Below are positions 29,997 through 40,114 of a DNA stretch of 64,000 bases, one piece after another. This DNA comes from Mycolicibacterium hodleri. Lineage in GTDB: Bacteria > Actinomycetota > Actinomycetes > Mycobacteriales > Mycobacteriaceae. The stretch covers positions 165,156 through 229,155 of the forward strand of contig NZ_JACKTL010000020.1 in the NCBI RefSeq assembly GCF_025822245.1, given 5' to 3'. The translations under genes were made by a program, and so were the position numbers. Within the stretch, counting starts at the first letter, position 1, and the number at the start of each line of letters is the position of its first letter. Below the pieces are notes generated by a model. That model made no database searches. It worked only from the letters and a program-made list of their open reading frames with translations, and was not told where the DNA came from.

Positions 29997-32900
29997 ATGG
30001 TGCCGCCGCTCGGCCTCGTCCTCAACATCGGTGAGCTGGTCGCCGAGTTCGGTTCGGCGACGGTCAGCCGCGGCACCAGGTATGCCGATCTCGGCCGGGT
30101 CAGCGACACCGACTGGATCGAGGACGACCTCGAGCTGACCGGTCTCTGTTCGGGTTCGGACGGCCACCGGTACCGCGTCGCGGCCGGGTTCCAGCGCTCC
30201 GGCGACGACCTGCGGCTCGCCTGGGCCGAGTGCTCCTGCCCGGTGGGGGTCTACTGCAAGCACGCCGTCGCCCTGCTGCTGACCGCGTCGAGCAACCACG
30301 AGTCACCCGCGCTCGCCGTCGACCGATGGCGCACCGTGCTGACCAAGATGCTCGACGAGCTGGCCCCGCCGGGCACCCAGAACGCCGCGCCGATGGGGCT
30401 GGAATTCTCGGTCTCGCCGCCGACTCGCTATCGCCCGCGCGCGGAGGTCGCGCTGCGACCCGTCACCGTCGGCAAGCGCGGCACCTGGATCAGGACCGGG
30501 GTCAACTGGCAACGCCTGTCCTACCACGCCGCCGCCGGCGAGTTCGACCGCGCCCAGTACGACACCCTGCGCGCGCTCGTCAGCGACGCGCAGCGGTCTG
30601 GGATCGTACCGATCAACGACGTGATGACCATTTCCCGAGTGCCCGTTGGCTTTTGGGCACGGTTGACCGACGCGTTGGACGCCGGGGTCACCATCGTCGC
30701 CCATGGCGGCAGTGGCCTGACGGGCGTCGACCTGGTCAAGAGCGCACAGCTGCGGCTCGACTTCGTCTCCGACGACGTGGGTGGGGCGGCGATGTCGGTC
30801 GCCATGGTCGTCGACGGCGAACGCTGTCCGACCGACGGCGTCGGCCTCATCGGGTCGCCGGTGCCCCACGGGATGTACACGATCGTCGACGGGGTCCTGC
30901 GGCTGGGCCGGTTCGACCCGGTGCCCGCCCGCACGGCACTGGACCTCGTCCTCCGCAACGAAGTCGTCCGCATTCCCCCCGAGATGGTCCCGGAGTTCTC
31001 GTTGGACGTCCTTCCCCGGTTGGTCGACGTCACGCCGGTGGACGTGGAGGAGGGGCTCTTCACGCCGCCGACGATCAGCGGGCCGACGCCGGTGCTGACG
31101 CTGACCTCGACGCCCAGTGGGGTGCGGGCGCAGTGGAGCACCCGCTATCTGGTCAACGACCGCCACCACGAGTTCGAGCCCGAATCCCTGGCGTTGCGCA
31201 CGGGCTATCGGAACGCCGAGGCCGAGACCCTGATGTGGGACGTGGTGACTCCCGCGCTGAGGGCCGTCGCCGCCGCGGCGCGAACCTGGAAGCAGCAGGC
31301 CGCGCACCACCTCCGGCAGCTGACGAAGCGGACCATCTCCGCGGCGCTGGTCGACGAGATGACGTCCGTAGCCAGGTCCGACGGTGCCGACGGTGCGGCC
31401 GCGGCCGCGGCCTCGTCACCGTCGACCCTGCGCTCGGGGGTCGACCTCACCCTCCCCGAGGCGGCGGTCCTGGTTGGCGAGCTCCTGCCTGCCCTGGAGT
31501 GTCGAGACGCCTTCACCGTGGAGGTGCACCTCGGCGTACCGGACTTCCGTCCGGCCGAGAGCGCCCCGCAGCTGCGATTCGGCAGCGACGACGACGTGCC
31601 GGTGCGCAACGACTGGTTCGACCTGGGCATCACGCTGACGATCGACGGCCAAGAGGTGCCCATCGCCTCGGTCATCGCCGAATTGGCCACGGGCGCAACG
31701 CACATGCTTCTGCCCAACGGTGTCTACTTCCGGCTCGACACCCCGGAACTCCAACGCCTACGAGAGCTGATCGAGGAGGCCCGCGCACTCGGTGAGATCG
31801 AGGGCGACAGGGTGAACGCCGGCTCCCACAACGTCACCCTGTGGGAGGAACTGCTGGCCCTCGGCGTGGTCGACGAGCAATTGGTCGCGTGGCAGCAGAG
31901 CCTCACCTCGAGGACGGCCGCGCGGCCACCCGCACCAGTCGACGTGCCGGCGGGACTGCACGCCACGCTGCGCGACTACCAGCGGGACGGTCTGAACTGG
32001 CTGTCGTTTCTGTGGGACAACCAGCTGGGCGGGGTGTTGGCCGACGACATGGGGCTCGGCAAGACCGTGCAGACCCTCGCGCTCATCGCCCGCGTCGCCG
32101 AGCAGGGCCCGCGACGGTTCCTGGTGGTTGCGCCGACGAGCGTCGTCACCAACTGGGTTGCCGAGTGCGGACGGTTCACCCCCGGCCTGACGGCGTTGGC
32201 GGTCACCAGCACCGAGGCCAGGTCGGGCACCTCGCTGGCGGAGCGCGCGGCGGGCGTCGACGTCGTCGTCACCTCCTATGCCATCCTGCGCATCGACTTC
32301 GAGGCCTACGCCGACATCGAGTGGGCGGGCGTCATTCTCGACGAGGCGCAATTCGTCAAGAACCACAACAGCAAGACCCACCAGTGCGTGCGTCGGCTGG
32401 ACGCCCGCTTCAAACTCGCGATCACCGGCACGCCGATGGAGAACAACCTGATGGAGTTGTGGGCGCTGCTGTCGATCACCGCCCCGGGGCTGTTCCCGTC
32501 GCCGGCGGTGTTCACCCAACACTTCCGCAAGCCCGTCGAATCCGGGACCAACCCCGAGCGGCTGGCCGTGCTGCGCCGGCGGATCAAACCGATGATGCTG
32601 CGGCGCACCAAGGCTCAGGTCGCGGGCGAGCTCCCGCCGAAGCAGGAGCAGCTCCTCGCGCTCGACCTCGGTCCCAAGCACCGACGGATCTACGACACGC
32701 ACATGGCGCGGGAGCGTCAGAAGGTCCTCGGGCTGCTGGGCGACTGGGAGAAGAACCGGTTCCAAATCTTCCGGTCGCTGACCCTGCTGCGTCAGCTGAG
32801 CCTCCACGTGGGCTTGGTCGACGAGTCGAAGATGGACGTCTCGGCCGCCAAGGTCGACTTCCTGGTCGAGCAGCTGCCGGAGCTGGTCGCCGAGGGGCAC

Positions 32901-33353
32901 AGCGCGCTGGTGTTCAGCCAGTTCACCGGCTTCCTCGCCATCCTGCGAAGCCATCTCGACGCGATCGGGGTGCGCTACAGCCATTTGGACGGTTCGTCGA
33001 GTTCGCAGCAGCGCGACGCCGCGATCGCCGACTTCCGGTCGGGCCGCAACCAGGTGTTCCTCATCAGCCTGAAGGCGGGCGGCTTCGGGCTCAACCTCAC
33101 CGAAGCCGACTACTGCTTCATCTGCGACCCGTGGTGGAACCCCGCCGCCGAGGCGCAGGCCGTCGACCGGACGCATCGCATCGGTCAGACGCGTCCGGTC
33201 ACCGTCTACCGCCTGGTCTCGGAGGGCACCATCGAGGAGAAGGTCGTGACGCTCCAGGAACGCAAGCGCGAACTGTTCGCCGCCGTCGTCGACGACGGCG
33301 ACGTCTTCGGTTCGGCCATCACTGATTCCGACGTCCGGGAGCTGTTCGGGTAA
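29997..33353 (+). CDS. SWIM zinc finger SNF2-family helicase/ATPase
   Basis: A large (1118-residue) SF2 ATPase. An N-terminal SWIM zinc finger is formed by Cys79-x-Cys81-x5-Cys87-x-His89. A long middle region (about 100-640) carries a bacterial SNF2-associated domain. The SNF2 core follows: Walker A GLGKT with Lys689, the DEAQ box at 782-785, [13 protein letters not shown], and in the helicase C half VFSQFTGF and the arginine-finger motif [12 protein letters not shown]. Bacterial SNF2 proteins of this type are thought to remodel RNA polymerase or nucleoprotein complexes. The gene stands alone; no nuclease or methylase that would suggest a defence system is adjacent. Confidence 0.93.
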   Translation: MVPPLGLVLNIGELVAEFGSATVSRGTRYADLGRVSDTDWIEDDLELTGLCSGSDGHRYRVAAGFQRSGDDLRLAWAECSCPVGVYCKHAVALLLTASSNHESPALAVDRWRTVLTKMLDELAPPGTQNAAPMGLEFSVSPPTRYRPRAEVALRPVTVGKRGTWIRTGVNWQRLSYHAAAGEFDRAQYDTLRALVSDAQRSGIVPINDVMTISRVPVGFWARLTDALDAGVTIVAHGGSGLTGVDLVKSAQLRLDFVSDDVGGAAMSVAMVVDGERCPTDGVGLIGSPVPHGMYTIVDGVLRLGRFDPVPARTALDLVLRNEVVRIPPEMVPEFSLDVLPRLVDVTPVDVEEGLFTPPTISGPTPVLTLTSTPSGVRAQWSTRYLVNDRHHEFEPESLALRTGYRNAEAETLMWDVVTPALRAVAAAARTWKQQAAHHLRQLTKRTISAALVDEMTSVARSDGADGAAAAAASSPSTLRSGVDLTLPEAAVLVGELLPALECRDAFTVEVHLGVPDFRPAESAPQLRFGSDDDVPVRNDWFDLGITLTIDGQEVPIASVIAELATGATHMLLPNGVYFRLDTPELQRLRELIEEARALGEIEGDRVNAGSHNVTLWEELLALGVVDEQLVAWQQSLTSRTAARPPAPVDVPAGLHATLRDYQRDGLNWLSFLWDNQLGGVLADDMGLGKTVQTLALIARVAEQGPRRFLVVAPTSVVTNWVAECGRFTPGLTALAVTSTEARSGTSLAERAAGVDVVVTSYAILRIDFEAYADIEWAGVILDEAQFVKNHNSKTHQCVRRLDARFKLAITGTPMENNLMELWALLSITAPGLFPSPAVFTQHFRKPVESGTNPERLAVLRRRIKPMMLRRTKAQVAGELPPKQEQLLALDLGPKHRRIYDTHMARERQKVLGLLGDWEKNRFQIFRSLTLLRQLSLHVGLVDESKMDVSAAKVDFLVEQLPELVAEGHSALVFSQFTGFLAILRSHLDAIGVRYSHLDGSSSSQQRDAAIADFRSGRNQVFLISLKAGGFGLNLTEADYCFICDPWWNPAAEAQAVDRTHRIGQTRPVTVYRLVSEGTIEEKVVTLQERKRELFAAVVDDGDVFGSAITDSDVRELFG

Positions 33354-33363
33354 CGCGCGAGGA

Positions 33364-34932
33364 TCAGGTCAGGTCGAGTTCCTCGGCGACCGTCGTCACC
33401 TGCTTGATCGGCCCGGTGAACCACTTCTTCACCGACACGTGCCAGTAGACGAACAGCAGGATCAGCACGCCGCCGACGAGCAACGGGGTGTAGTTGACGA
33501 ACTTCCACTCGAAGCTCGGGTCCCACGGCATGCCGCCCATCGAGGTCGGGAACATGGCGATGATCGAGGTGACGACGATCTCGACGAGCGCGACCGGCGC
33601 CATCCACTTGTGGTGGCCGCGCAGATTCCACTTGCCCACGGGGAACGAGTCGCCGGCCTTCCAGCGGTAGTAGATCGGCACCGCGAAGCAGAGGTACAGG
33701 CCGACGACGCCGATGGACACCACGGCGAAGAACGCGACCGGGACGGGTGCGCCGTTGATGTCGACCTGGACGAGGGCGGGCAGCGTGATGATGGCCGCGA
33801 TGACGGCGGTGACGATCACGCCGTTGGCCGGAATCTTGTTCTTGCTGACCTTGGACCACAGCTGGTGTCCGGGCACCGCGCGGTCGCGGCTGAACGCGAA
33901 GAGCATCCGGGAGGAGCTGGTTTGGCAGGCGGTGGTGCAGAACAGCTGACCGGCGGTCGAGATCAGCAGCACGACGCCCACCCACGGCGAGCTCATCGCC
34001 TGGCTGAAGATCACCGCGACCGCACCACCACCGGCGGACACCGCGTCGGAGTCGTTGACGGCGAACAGGAAGGTGAGCAGCAGGATCCAGCCGCCGATGG
34101 CGGAGTAGAAGATGGAGCGCCAAATGCCCTTGGCTGCACCGTCGGCCGCGCTCTTGGTCTCCTCCGAGAGGTGCGCGGAGGCGTCGTAGCCGGTGATCGT
34201 GTACTGGGTGAGGATCGCCGAGATCGGCAGCACGAAGAAGAGCCAGCCGACGCCGGAGGTGGCGCCGCCGAACATGCCGGTGTTGTTGATGGTCTTGGCG
34301 AACACGTCGGACAGGCTGGCGTGCTGTGTGGGTACCACGATGAGGATGACGATGACGATGGTCGCGCCGGCCACGTGCCACCAGACCGAGATGTTGTTGA
34401 TGACGGCCAGCAGGTGTGAGGAGAAGATGTTGACGGTCGCGGACAGCGCCAGGATGACGAGAAAGATGACGAAGACCCTCGTCAGGCTGTAGCCGGCCAG
34501 CCACGTCTCACTGAACGTGCCGAGGGTGAGGTCGAGGAACGTCGCCGCGCCGTAGGCCACCGACGCGAGGATGGCGATGAGGCCGATCAGGTTGAGCCAG
34601 CCGGTGTAGAAGCCGGCCTTGGCGCCGCCGAGTTTGCTTGCCCACCAGTAGATGCCGCCGGAGGTGGGGTAGGCCGAGACCAGCTCGGACATGCACAGCC
34701 CGATGATGAGGATGAACACCGACACGATGGGCCAGCCCCAGGCGATGGCGGCGGGGCCACCGTTGTTCCACCCGAGGCCGAACGAGGTGAAGCAGCCCGC
34801 CAGGATCGAGATGATCGAAAACGAGATGGCGAAGTTGCTGAAGCTGGACCAGGAGCGGTTCAGCTCCTGGGTGTAGCCGAGTGATGCGAGGTGCTTTTCG
34901 TCGTCGGACAGTTCTTCGTGACCCTCTGGCAC
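33364..34932 (-). CDS. APC-superfamily amino acid/amine permease
   Basis: A 522-residue permease with about twelve membrane segments. The N-terminal block LNRSWSSFSNFAISFSIISILAG and PTSGGIYWWASKLGG are typical of the amino acid-choline/GABA transporter group. A HEELSDDEKHLASLGYTQEL cytoplasmic N terminus precedes it. It is divergent from the glnA4-type gene, with a sigma-70-like promoter just upstream, and is the likely uptake system for the amine degraded by the divergent operon. The substrate (GABA, ethanolamine, putrescine or a similar amine) is inferred from context only. Confidence 0.9.
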   Translation of the reverse strand: MPEGHEELSDDEKHLASLGYTQELNRSWSSFSNFAISFSIISILAGCFTSFGLGWNNGGPAAIAWGWPIVSVFILIIGLCMSELVSAYPTSGGIYWWASKLGGAKAGFYTGWLNLIGLIAILASVAYGAATFLDLTLGTFSETWLAGYSLTRVFVIFLVILALSATVNIFSSHLLAVINNISVWWHVAGATIVIVILIVVPTQHASLSDVFAKTINNTGMFGGATSGVGWLFFVLPISAILTQYTITGYDASAHLSEETKSAADGAAKGIWRSIFYSAIGGWILLLTFLFAVNDSDAVSAGGGAVAVIFSQAMSSPWVGVVLLISTAGQLFCTTACQTSSSRMLFAFSRDRAVPGHQLWSKVSKNKIPANGVIVTAVIAAIITLPALVQVDINGAPVPVAFFAVVSIGVVGLYLCFAVPIYYRWKAGDSFPVGKWNLRGHHKWMAPVALVEIVVTSIIAMFPTSMGGMPWDPSFEWKFVNYTPLLVGGVLILLFVYWHVSVKKWFTGPIKQVTTVAEELDLT

Positions 34933-34981
34933 GGTAGTTCTCCTTCTTGGGGCAGCGCACGAGAGCGCTCACTGAGTAGGG

Positions 34982-35010
34982 ACAATAGATCCGCAATGGT
35001 CTGGTGTCCT
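34982..35010 (-). promoter_or_regulatory. Sigma-70-like promoter for the permease
   Basis: On the minus strand, AGGACA (35010-35005), a 17-base spacer and TATTGT (34987-34982) make a moderate SigA-type promoter 50 bases before the permease ATG. A GGT-N5-ACC dyad (35003-35013) overlaps the -35 and could be a site for the FadR-type regulator encoded at the end of the divergent operon. Confidence 0.45.
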
Positions 35011-35115
35011 ACCTTTGGCAGTGACGGTTGTGTAAATCTATGACCGAAATGCGCGGTGAACCGGATCCAATGGTTGACTCTGACCCATGTTCGTCGGTTT
35101 CGAGAGGCGGGGCAC

Positions 35116-36468
35116 GTGACGTTGGAGCTCTCCGAGTTGAAGAAGATGGTCACCGAGGGAGACGTCGACACCGTCATCGTCGCCTTCACCGACATGCAGG
35201 GCCGGTTGACCGGCAAACGGATCTCGGCGCGGCTGTTCGTCGACGACGTGATCGCGCACGGCGCCGAGTGCTGCAACTACCTGCTGGCCGTCGACGTCGA
35301 CATGAACACCGTCGACGGATACAAGATGTCGAGCTGGGAAGCCGGCTACGGCGACATGGTGATGACGCCGGACTTCTCCACGCTGAGACGGATTCCCTGG
35401 CTGCCGGCCACCGCGCTGGTGATGGCCGACCTCGGGTGGCACGACGGCTCGCCGGTGCGCCCGTCGCCGCGCGGGATTCTGCGCGCGCAGCTCGACCGAC
35501 TGGCGCAGCGGGGGATGGACGCGGTGGCGGCCACCGAACTCGAGTTCATCGTGTTCGACGACTCCTACCGCGAGGCGTGGGCCAAGGGCTACACCAGGCT
35601 GACCGCCGCGACCGACTACAACATCGACTACAACATGCTGGCGTCCACGCGAATGGAGCCGTTGCTCCGCGACATTCGCAACGGCATGGAGGGTGCGGGC
35701 CTCTACTGCGAGGGCGTCAAGGGTGAATGCAACCTGGGCCAGCAGGAGATCGGCTTTCGCTACGACGACGCGCTGGTCACCTGCGACAACCACACGATCT
35801 ACAAGAACGGCGCCAAGGAAATCGCCGACCAGCACGGCAAGAGCCTGACCTTCATGGCGAAGTTCGACGAGCGAGAGGGCAACAGCTGCCACATCCACCT
35901 GTCCTTCCGCGGCACGGATGGTTCTCCGGTGTTCTCCGACGACGACGACCCGTTGGGGATGTCGCCGATGTTCCGCAGCTTCCTGGCGGGCCAACTCGCC
36001 ACGCTGCGCGAGTTGACGTTGTTCTACGCACCGAACGTCAACTCCTACAAGCGCTTCGTCGACGGCAGCTTCGCCCCGACCGCCGTCGCGTGGGGCCTGG
36101 ACAACCGCACCTGCGCGCTGCGGGTGGTCGGTCACGGGCACGGGATGCGGATGGAGTGTCGCGCGCCCGGCGGTGACGTCAACCAGTATCTGGCCGTCGC
36201 GGCGCTGATCGCCGGTGGATTGCACGGCATCGACCAGCAGCTCGAGCTGCCCGAGCCGTGCGCCGGCAACGCGTATACCAGTGGCGCCGAACGACTTCCG
36301 ACCACGCTCGCCGAGGCGGCCGAACTGTTCGAGGGTTCGACCGTCGCCCGCGAGGCGTTCGGCGACGACGTCGTCGAGCACTACCTCAACAATGCCCGGA
36401 TCGAATTGAAGGCGTTCAATTCGGCGGTGACCGACTGGGAGAGGCGCCGTGGCTTCGAACGGCTCTAG
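35116..36468 (+). CDS. glnA4: Glutamine synthetase-family gamma-glutamyl-amine ligase (GlnA4-type)
   Basis: A 450-residue type I glutamine-synthetase-fold protein, orthologous by synteny to M. tuberculosis glnA4 (Rv2860c). The GS N-terminal beta-grasp (TDMQGRLTGKRISARLF) and the catalytic ATP/glutamate sites (GECNLGQQEIGFRY, NGAKEIADQHGKSLTFMAKF, NSCHIHLSF) are present. The genes that follow suggest it gamma-glutamylates an amine such as putrescine or ethanolamine, rather than ammonia. GTG 35116 has GAGAGG eight bases upstream and is preferred to GTG 35056. It is the first gene of a five-gene operon. Confidence 0.9.
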   Translation: MTLELSELKKMVTEGDVDTVIVAFTDMQGRLTGKRISARLFVDDVIAHGAECCNYLLAVDVDMNTVDGYKMSSWEAGYGDMVMTPDFSTLRRIPWLPATALVMADLGWHDGSPVRPSPRGILRAQLDRLAQRGMDAVAATELEFIVFDDSYREAWAKGYTRLTAATDYNIDYNMLASTRMEPLLRDIRNGMEGAGLYCEGVKGECNLGQQEIGFRYDDALVTCDNHTIYKNGAKEIADQHGKSLTFMAKFDEREGNSCHIHLSFRGTDGSPVFSDDDDPLGMSPMFRSFLAGQLATLRELTLFYAPNVNSYKRFVDGSFAPTAVAWGLDNRTCALRVVGHGHGMRMECRAPGGDVNQYLAVAALIAGGLHGIDQQLELPEPCAGNAYTSGAERLPTTLAEAAELFEGSTVAREAFGDDVVEHYLNNARIELKAFNSAVTDWERRRGFERL

Positions 36469-37210
36469 GCCTGCAGTCGGGCTGACGACGTACCTTCAGC
36501 AGGCCCAGACGGGGGTCTGGGACGTGCGGGCGAGCTTCCTGCCCGCCGTCTACGTCGAGGGCGTCACCTCCGCCGGCGGCATCGCCATGCTCCTTCCGCC
36601 GCAGCCGGCCGACGACGCCGTCGTCGACCGCGTGTTGGACGGTCTGGACGGTGTGGTGATCACCGGCGGACGCGACGTCGACCCGGCCCGATACGGTCAG
36701 CAACCCCACGCGAGCACCGACGAGCCGGCGCTGGACCGCGACGCCTGGGAATTCGCCCTGGTGCGAGGGGCTTTGGCGCGCGAGTTGCCGGTGCTCGGCA
36801 TTTGCCGCGGTGCACAGGTGCTCAACGTCGCGCTGGGGGGCACCCTGCACCAGCATCTGCCCGACGTGGTCGGGCATTACCAACATCAGCTCGGCAACGC
36901 GGTGTTCAGCACCTCGAAGATCCAGACGGTGCCGGGAACCCGGCTCGCCGCGCTGATCGGCACGACCACCGACGCCCAGTGCTACCACCATCAGGCCATC
37001 GCCGAACTCGGCGCCGGGCTGATGGCGAGCGCGTGGGATCCCGACGGGGTGGTCGAAGCCGTCGAGATACCCGGCGACACATTCGTTCTGGCCGTTCAGT
37101 GGCACCCGGAGGAACGGCTCGACGACCTGCGGCTGTTCGCCGGCGTCGTCGAGGCGGCCGCGGAGTACGCATCGAAGAAGCACTCAACGTTGGAGAGGAA
37201 TAGCGCGTGA
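36449..37210 (+). CDS. Class I glutamine amidotransferase-like hydrolase (PuuD-type)
   Basis: A 253-residue gamma-glutamyl hydrolase of the C26 family. The catalytic triad is Cys119 (LGICRGAQ), His219 and Glu221 (QWHPEE). In the Puu pathway PuuD releases glutamate from gamma-glutamyl-GABA; in related pathways from other gamma-glutamylated products. The start GTG 36449 overlaps the ligase gene by 20 bases and its stop overlaps the next GTG. It corresponds to Rv2859c. Confidence 0.92.
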   Translation: MASNGSRPAVGLTTYLQQAQTGVWDVRASFLPAVYVEGVTSAGGIAMLLPPQPADDAVVDRVLDGLDGVVITGGRDVDPARYGQQPHASTDEPALDRDAWEFALVRGALARELPVLGICRGAQVLNVALGGTLHQHLPDVVGHYQHQLGNAVFSTSKIQTVPGTRLAALIGTTTDAQCYHHQAIAELGAGLMASAWDPDGVVEAVEIPGDTFVLAVQWHPEERLDDLRLFAGVVEAAAEYASKKHSTLERNSA

Positions 37211-38571
37211 GCACGTCCACACTGATCAACCCGGCGACGGAGGAGGTGCTGCGCACCGTCGAGATGCTCGACGTCCCGGAAGTCGACGACGCGGTGGCGC
37301 GCGCGAAGTCCGCCCAGAAGCAGTGGGCCAAGCTCGCTCCCGCCGAGCGGGCGGCCGCGCTGCGTTCGTTCGCCGCGCAGGTCGACGCCCACGTCGACGA
37401 GTTGGCGGCGCTGGAGGTGGCCAACTCCGGCCACGTGATCGGCAACGCCGAGTGGGAGGCGGGCCACGTCCGCGACGTCCTGCAGTTCTACTCCGCCAGC
37501 CCGGAACGCATGTCCGGCAAGCAGATTCCGGTCGCTGGCGGGCTCGACGTCACGTTCAACGAGCCGCTCGGCGTGGTCGCGGTGATCGCACCGTGGAACT
37601 TCCCGATGACCATCGCGTCGTGGGGTTTCGTGCCGGCCCTGGCCGCAGGCAATGCCGTGCTGGTCAAACCGGCCGAGATCACCCCGCTCACGACGATGCG
37701 GCTGGCGGAACTGGGCCGCGAGGCGGGCCTGCCCGACGGGCTCTTCCAGGTGCTGCCCGGCAAGGGCTCGGTCGTGGGGGAACGGTTCATCAGCCACCCG
37801 GATGTCCGCAAGATCGTCTTCACCGGCTCCACCGAGGTGGGCGTGAAGGTGATGGCGGGCGCCGCGCAACAGGTGAAGCGGGTGACCCTCGAGCTCGGTG
37901 GCAAGAGCGCCAACATCGTCTTCGACGACTGCGACCTGGAGAAGGCCGCCGCCACCGCGCCGTACGGGGTGTTCGACAACGCCGGCCAGGACTGCTGCGC
38001 ACGCAGCCGAATCCTGGTGCAACGCAACGTCTACGACCGGTTCATGGAACTCCTCGAGCCTGCCGTCAAGGGGGTCGTCGTCGGCGATCCGACGTCCCGG
38101 GACAGCGAGATGGGTCCGCTGGTGTCGCGGCCGCACTTCGACACGGTGTCGTCGTACGTCCCCGACGGTGCGCCGGTGGCTTTCCGTGGCTCGGCTCCCA
38201 CGGGACCCGGATACTGGTTCCCCCCAACGGTTCTCACCCCTCAGCGCTCCGACCGCACGGTGACCGAGGAGATCTTCGGACCCGTCGTCACCGTGCTGCC
38301 GTTCGACGACGAGGCCGACGCGATCGAGCTCGCCAACGACAGCCCGTACGGCCTGTCCGGCTCCATCTGGACCGACAACCTGTCGCGGGCGATGCGGGTC
38401 TCGCGCGGGGTGGAGTCCGGCAACCTGTCGGTGAACTCGCACTCGTCGGTCCGCTACAACACGCCGTTCGGCGGCTTCAAGCAGTCGGGACTCGGGCGCG
38501 AGCTCGGGCCCGACGCTCCTCTGCACTTCACCGAAACCAAGAACGTCTTCTTTGCGATTGGAGAGCTCTAG
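37207..38571 (+). CDS. aldC: NAD(P)-dependent aldehyde dehydrogenase (AldC-type)
   Basis: A 454-residue ALDH. The catalytic thiol is Cys263 in NAGQDCCARS and the general base Glu229 in LELGGKSAN. APWNFPMTIASWG and GSTEVG mark the cofactor-binding domain. In the pathway it oxidises the gamma-glutamyl-aminoaldehyde produced from the amine. It corresponds to Rv2858c. The GTG start overlaps the previous stop (GTGA), and the following SDR starts immediately after its stop. Confidence 0.93.
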   Translation: MSTSTLINPATEEVLRTVEMLDVPEVDDAVARAKSAQKQWAKLAPAERAAALRSFAAQVDAHVDELAALEVANSGHVIGNAEWEAGHVRDVLQFYSASPERMSGKQIPVAGGLDVTFNEPLGVVAVIAPWNFPMTIASWGFVPALAAGNAVLVKPAEITPLTTMRLAELGREAGLPDGLFQVLPGKGSVVGERFISHPDVRKIVFTGSTEVGVKVMAGAAQQVKRVTLELGGKSANIVFDDCDLEKAAATAPYGVFDNAGQDCCARSRILVQRNVYDRFMELLEPAVKGVVVGDPTSRDSEMGPLVSRPHFDTVSSYVPDGAPVAFRGSAPTGPGYWFPPTVLTPQRSDRTVTEEIFGPVVTVLPFDDEADAIELANDSPYGLSGSIWTDNLSRAMRVSRGVESGNLSVNSHSSVRYNTPFGGFKQSGLGRELGPDAPLHFTETKNVFFAIGEL

Positions 38572-39345
38572 ATGGATCTGACCCAGCGGCTGGCAGGCAA
38601 GGTCGCCGTCATCACCGGCGGTGCCAGCGGTATCGGTCTCGCGACGGCCAAGCGGATGCGGGCCGAGGGCGCGACGATCGTGATCGGTGACATCGACCCC
38701 AACACCGGCAAGAGCGTCGCAGGCGACCTCAACGGCACCTTCGTCCAGGTCGACGTCTCCGACCAGGCGGCCGTGGACAACCTGTTCGACACCGCCGCCG
38801 ACACCCACGGCTCGGTCGACATCGCGTTCAACAACGCAGGCATCAGCCCGCCGGAGGACGACCTCATCGAGGTCACCGGCATCGACGCCTGGGACCGCGT
38901 GCAGGACATCAACCTCAAGTCGGTGTTCTTCTGCTGCAAGGCGGCGCTGCGGCACATGGTCCCGGCGCAGAAGGGGTCGATCGTCAACACCGCGTCGTTC
39001 GTCGCGGTGAACGGGTCGGCGACCTCCCAGATCTCCTACACGGCGTCCAAGGGCGGCGTACTCGCGATGTCGCGGGAGCTCGGGATCCAGTACGCGCGCC
39101 AGGGGATCCGGGTCAACGCGCTGTGCCCCGGCCCGGTGAACACCCCGCTGCTGCAGGAGCTGTTCGCCAAGGACCCGGAGCGCGCGGCGCGCCGGCTGAT
39201 CCACGTGCCGATGGGCCGGTTCGCCGAGCCCGACGAGCTGGCCGCCGCCGTCACGTTCCTCGCCAGTGACGACGCGTCGTTCATCACCGGGTCGACGTTC
39301 CTCGTCGACGGCGGCATCACCGGCCACTACGTCACGCCGCTGTAG
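38572..39345 (+). CDS. SDR-family oxidoreductase (Rv2857c-like)
   Basis: A classical short-chain dehydrogenase of 257 residues. The cofactor motif is VITGGASGIGLATA; NNAGIS follows. The active-site Ser is in NTASFVAVNGSATSQISYTASKGG, with the Y-x3-K motif. It begins at the base after the aldehyde dehydrogenase stop, with GGAGAG as ribosome binding site. It is a fixed member of this operon in mycobacteria, so it probably acts on an alcohol or aldehyde intermediate, such as the first oxidation of the gamma-glutamylated amine alcohol. That would suit ethanolamine-type substrates better than putrescine. This is inference. Confidence 0.9.
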   Translation: MDLTQRLAGKVAVITGGASGIGLATAKRMRAEGATIVIGDIDPNTGKSVAGDLNGTFVQVDVSDQAAVDNLFDTAADTHGSVDIAFNNAGISPPEDDLIEVTGIDAWDRVQDINLKSVFFCCKAALRHMVPAQKGSIVNTASFVAVNGSATSQISYTASKGGVLAMSRELGIQYARQGIRVNALCPGPVNTPLLQELFAKDPERAARRLIHVPMGRFAEPDELAAAVTFLASDDASFITGSTFLVDGGITGHYVTPL

Positions 39346-39350
39346 GTGAC

Positions 39351-40082
39351 GTGACCGCCCACCCCACACCGGATCCGCAGCCCGCCAGCGAGGCGCTGCT
39401 GCGTCCGGTTCGGCTGGGCAACGCCTTCGAGGACACCGTGGGGCGATTGCTCGAGACGATCCGGCTCGGCGTGCTGGAGCCGGGGGAGTCGTTGCCGCCG
39501 GAACGCGAACTCGCAGCGCGTCTCGGCGTCAGCCGCGACACCGTTCGCGACGCCATCAGGTCGTTGTCCGACGCCGGGTACCTGGTGTCGCGCCGCGGTC
39601 GGTACGGCGGCACCTTCCTGGCCGACGACCTACCTGCCCCCAGCGCCGACGGCGTGCGTTTCAGTCGCGCGGACATCGACGACGCGCTGCGGCTGCGCGA
39701 GGTCTTGGAGGTGGGGGCGGCCCGGATGGCGGCGGGCCGGACGTTGACGGCGGCCGAACGCGAAACCCTGTGGGCCCGGCTCACCGACGTCCGCGGGGCC
39801 GCGCTGGAGGACTACCGCCGGTTGGACTCCCGGTTGCACCTCGCGATCGCCGAGGCCGCCGGGACGCCGTCGCTGGTTCCGCTGGTGGCGGAGAATCGGA
39901 TGCGTCTCAACGAGCTGCTCGACCACATTCCGCTGCTCGCCCGCAACATCGTCCACTCCGACGAGCAGCACGAGGCGATCGTGATGGCGATCCTGGCCGG
40001 GGACGCCGACGGGGCGGCCGAGACGATGGCGGCGCACGTGTGGGGATCGGCATCGCTGCTGCACGGGTTCCTGGACAGCTAG
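39351..40082 (+). CDS. FadR-subfamily GntR transcriptional regulator
   Basis: A 243-residue regulator with an N-terminal winged helix (LEPGESLPPERELAARLGVSRDTVRDAIRSLSDAGYLVSR) and an all-helical FCD ligand domain whose metal-site residues are visible (DSRLHLAIAEAAG, HSDEQHEAI and the late HVWGS). GTG 39351 lies five bases after the SDR stop. It ends the operon and probably represses it and the divergent permease until the amine or a metabolite binds. Confidence 0.9.
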   Translation: MTAHPTPDPQPASEALLRPVRLGNAFEDTVGRLLETIRLGVLEPGESLPPERELAARLGVSRDTVRDAIRSLSDAGYLVSRRGRYGGTFLADDLPAPSADGVRFSRADIDDALRLREVLEVGAARMAAGRTLTAAERETLWARLTDVRGAALEDYRRLDSRLHLAIAEAAGTPSLVPLVAENRMRLNELLDHIPLLARNIVHSDEQHEAIVMAILAGDADGAAETMAAHVWGSASLLHGFLDS

Positions 40083-40114
40083 GCGCCAGCGGTTCGGTCG
40101 ACTAAATTGCACTC

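Noticed and set aside
29997..33353. Phage-defence island built on the SNF2 gene
   Set aside because: Neighbours are a degenerate hydrolase-like gene and an amine permease. There is no nuclease, methylase or phospholipase partner.
37096..39369. 757-codon open frame on the minus strand
   Set aside because: It is antisense to PuuD, ALDH and SDR genes with clear motifs. The composition (His, Arg, Asp, Val rich) is that of GC-rich antisense frames, and no domain is recognisable.
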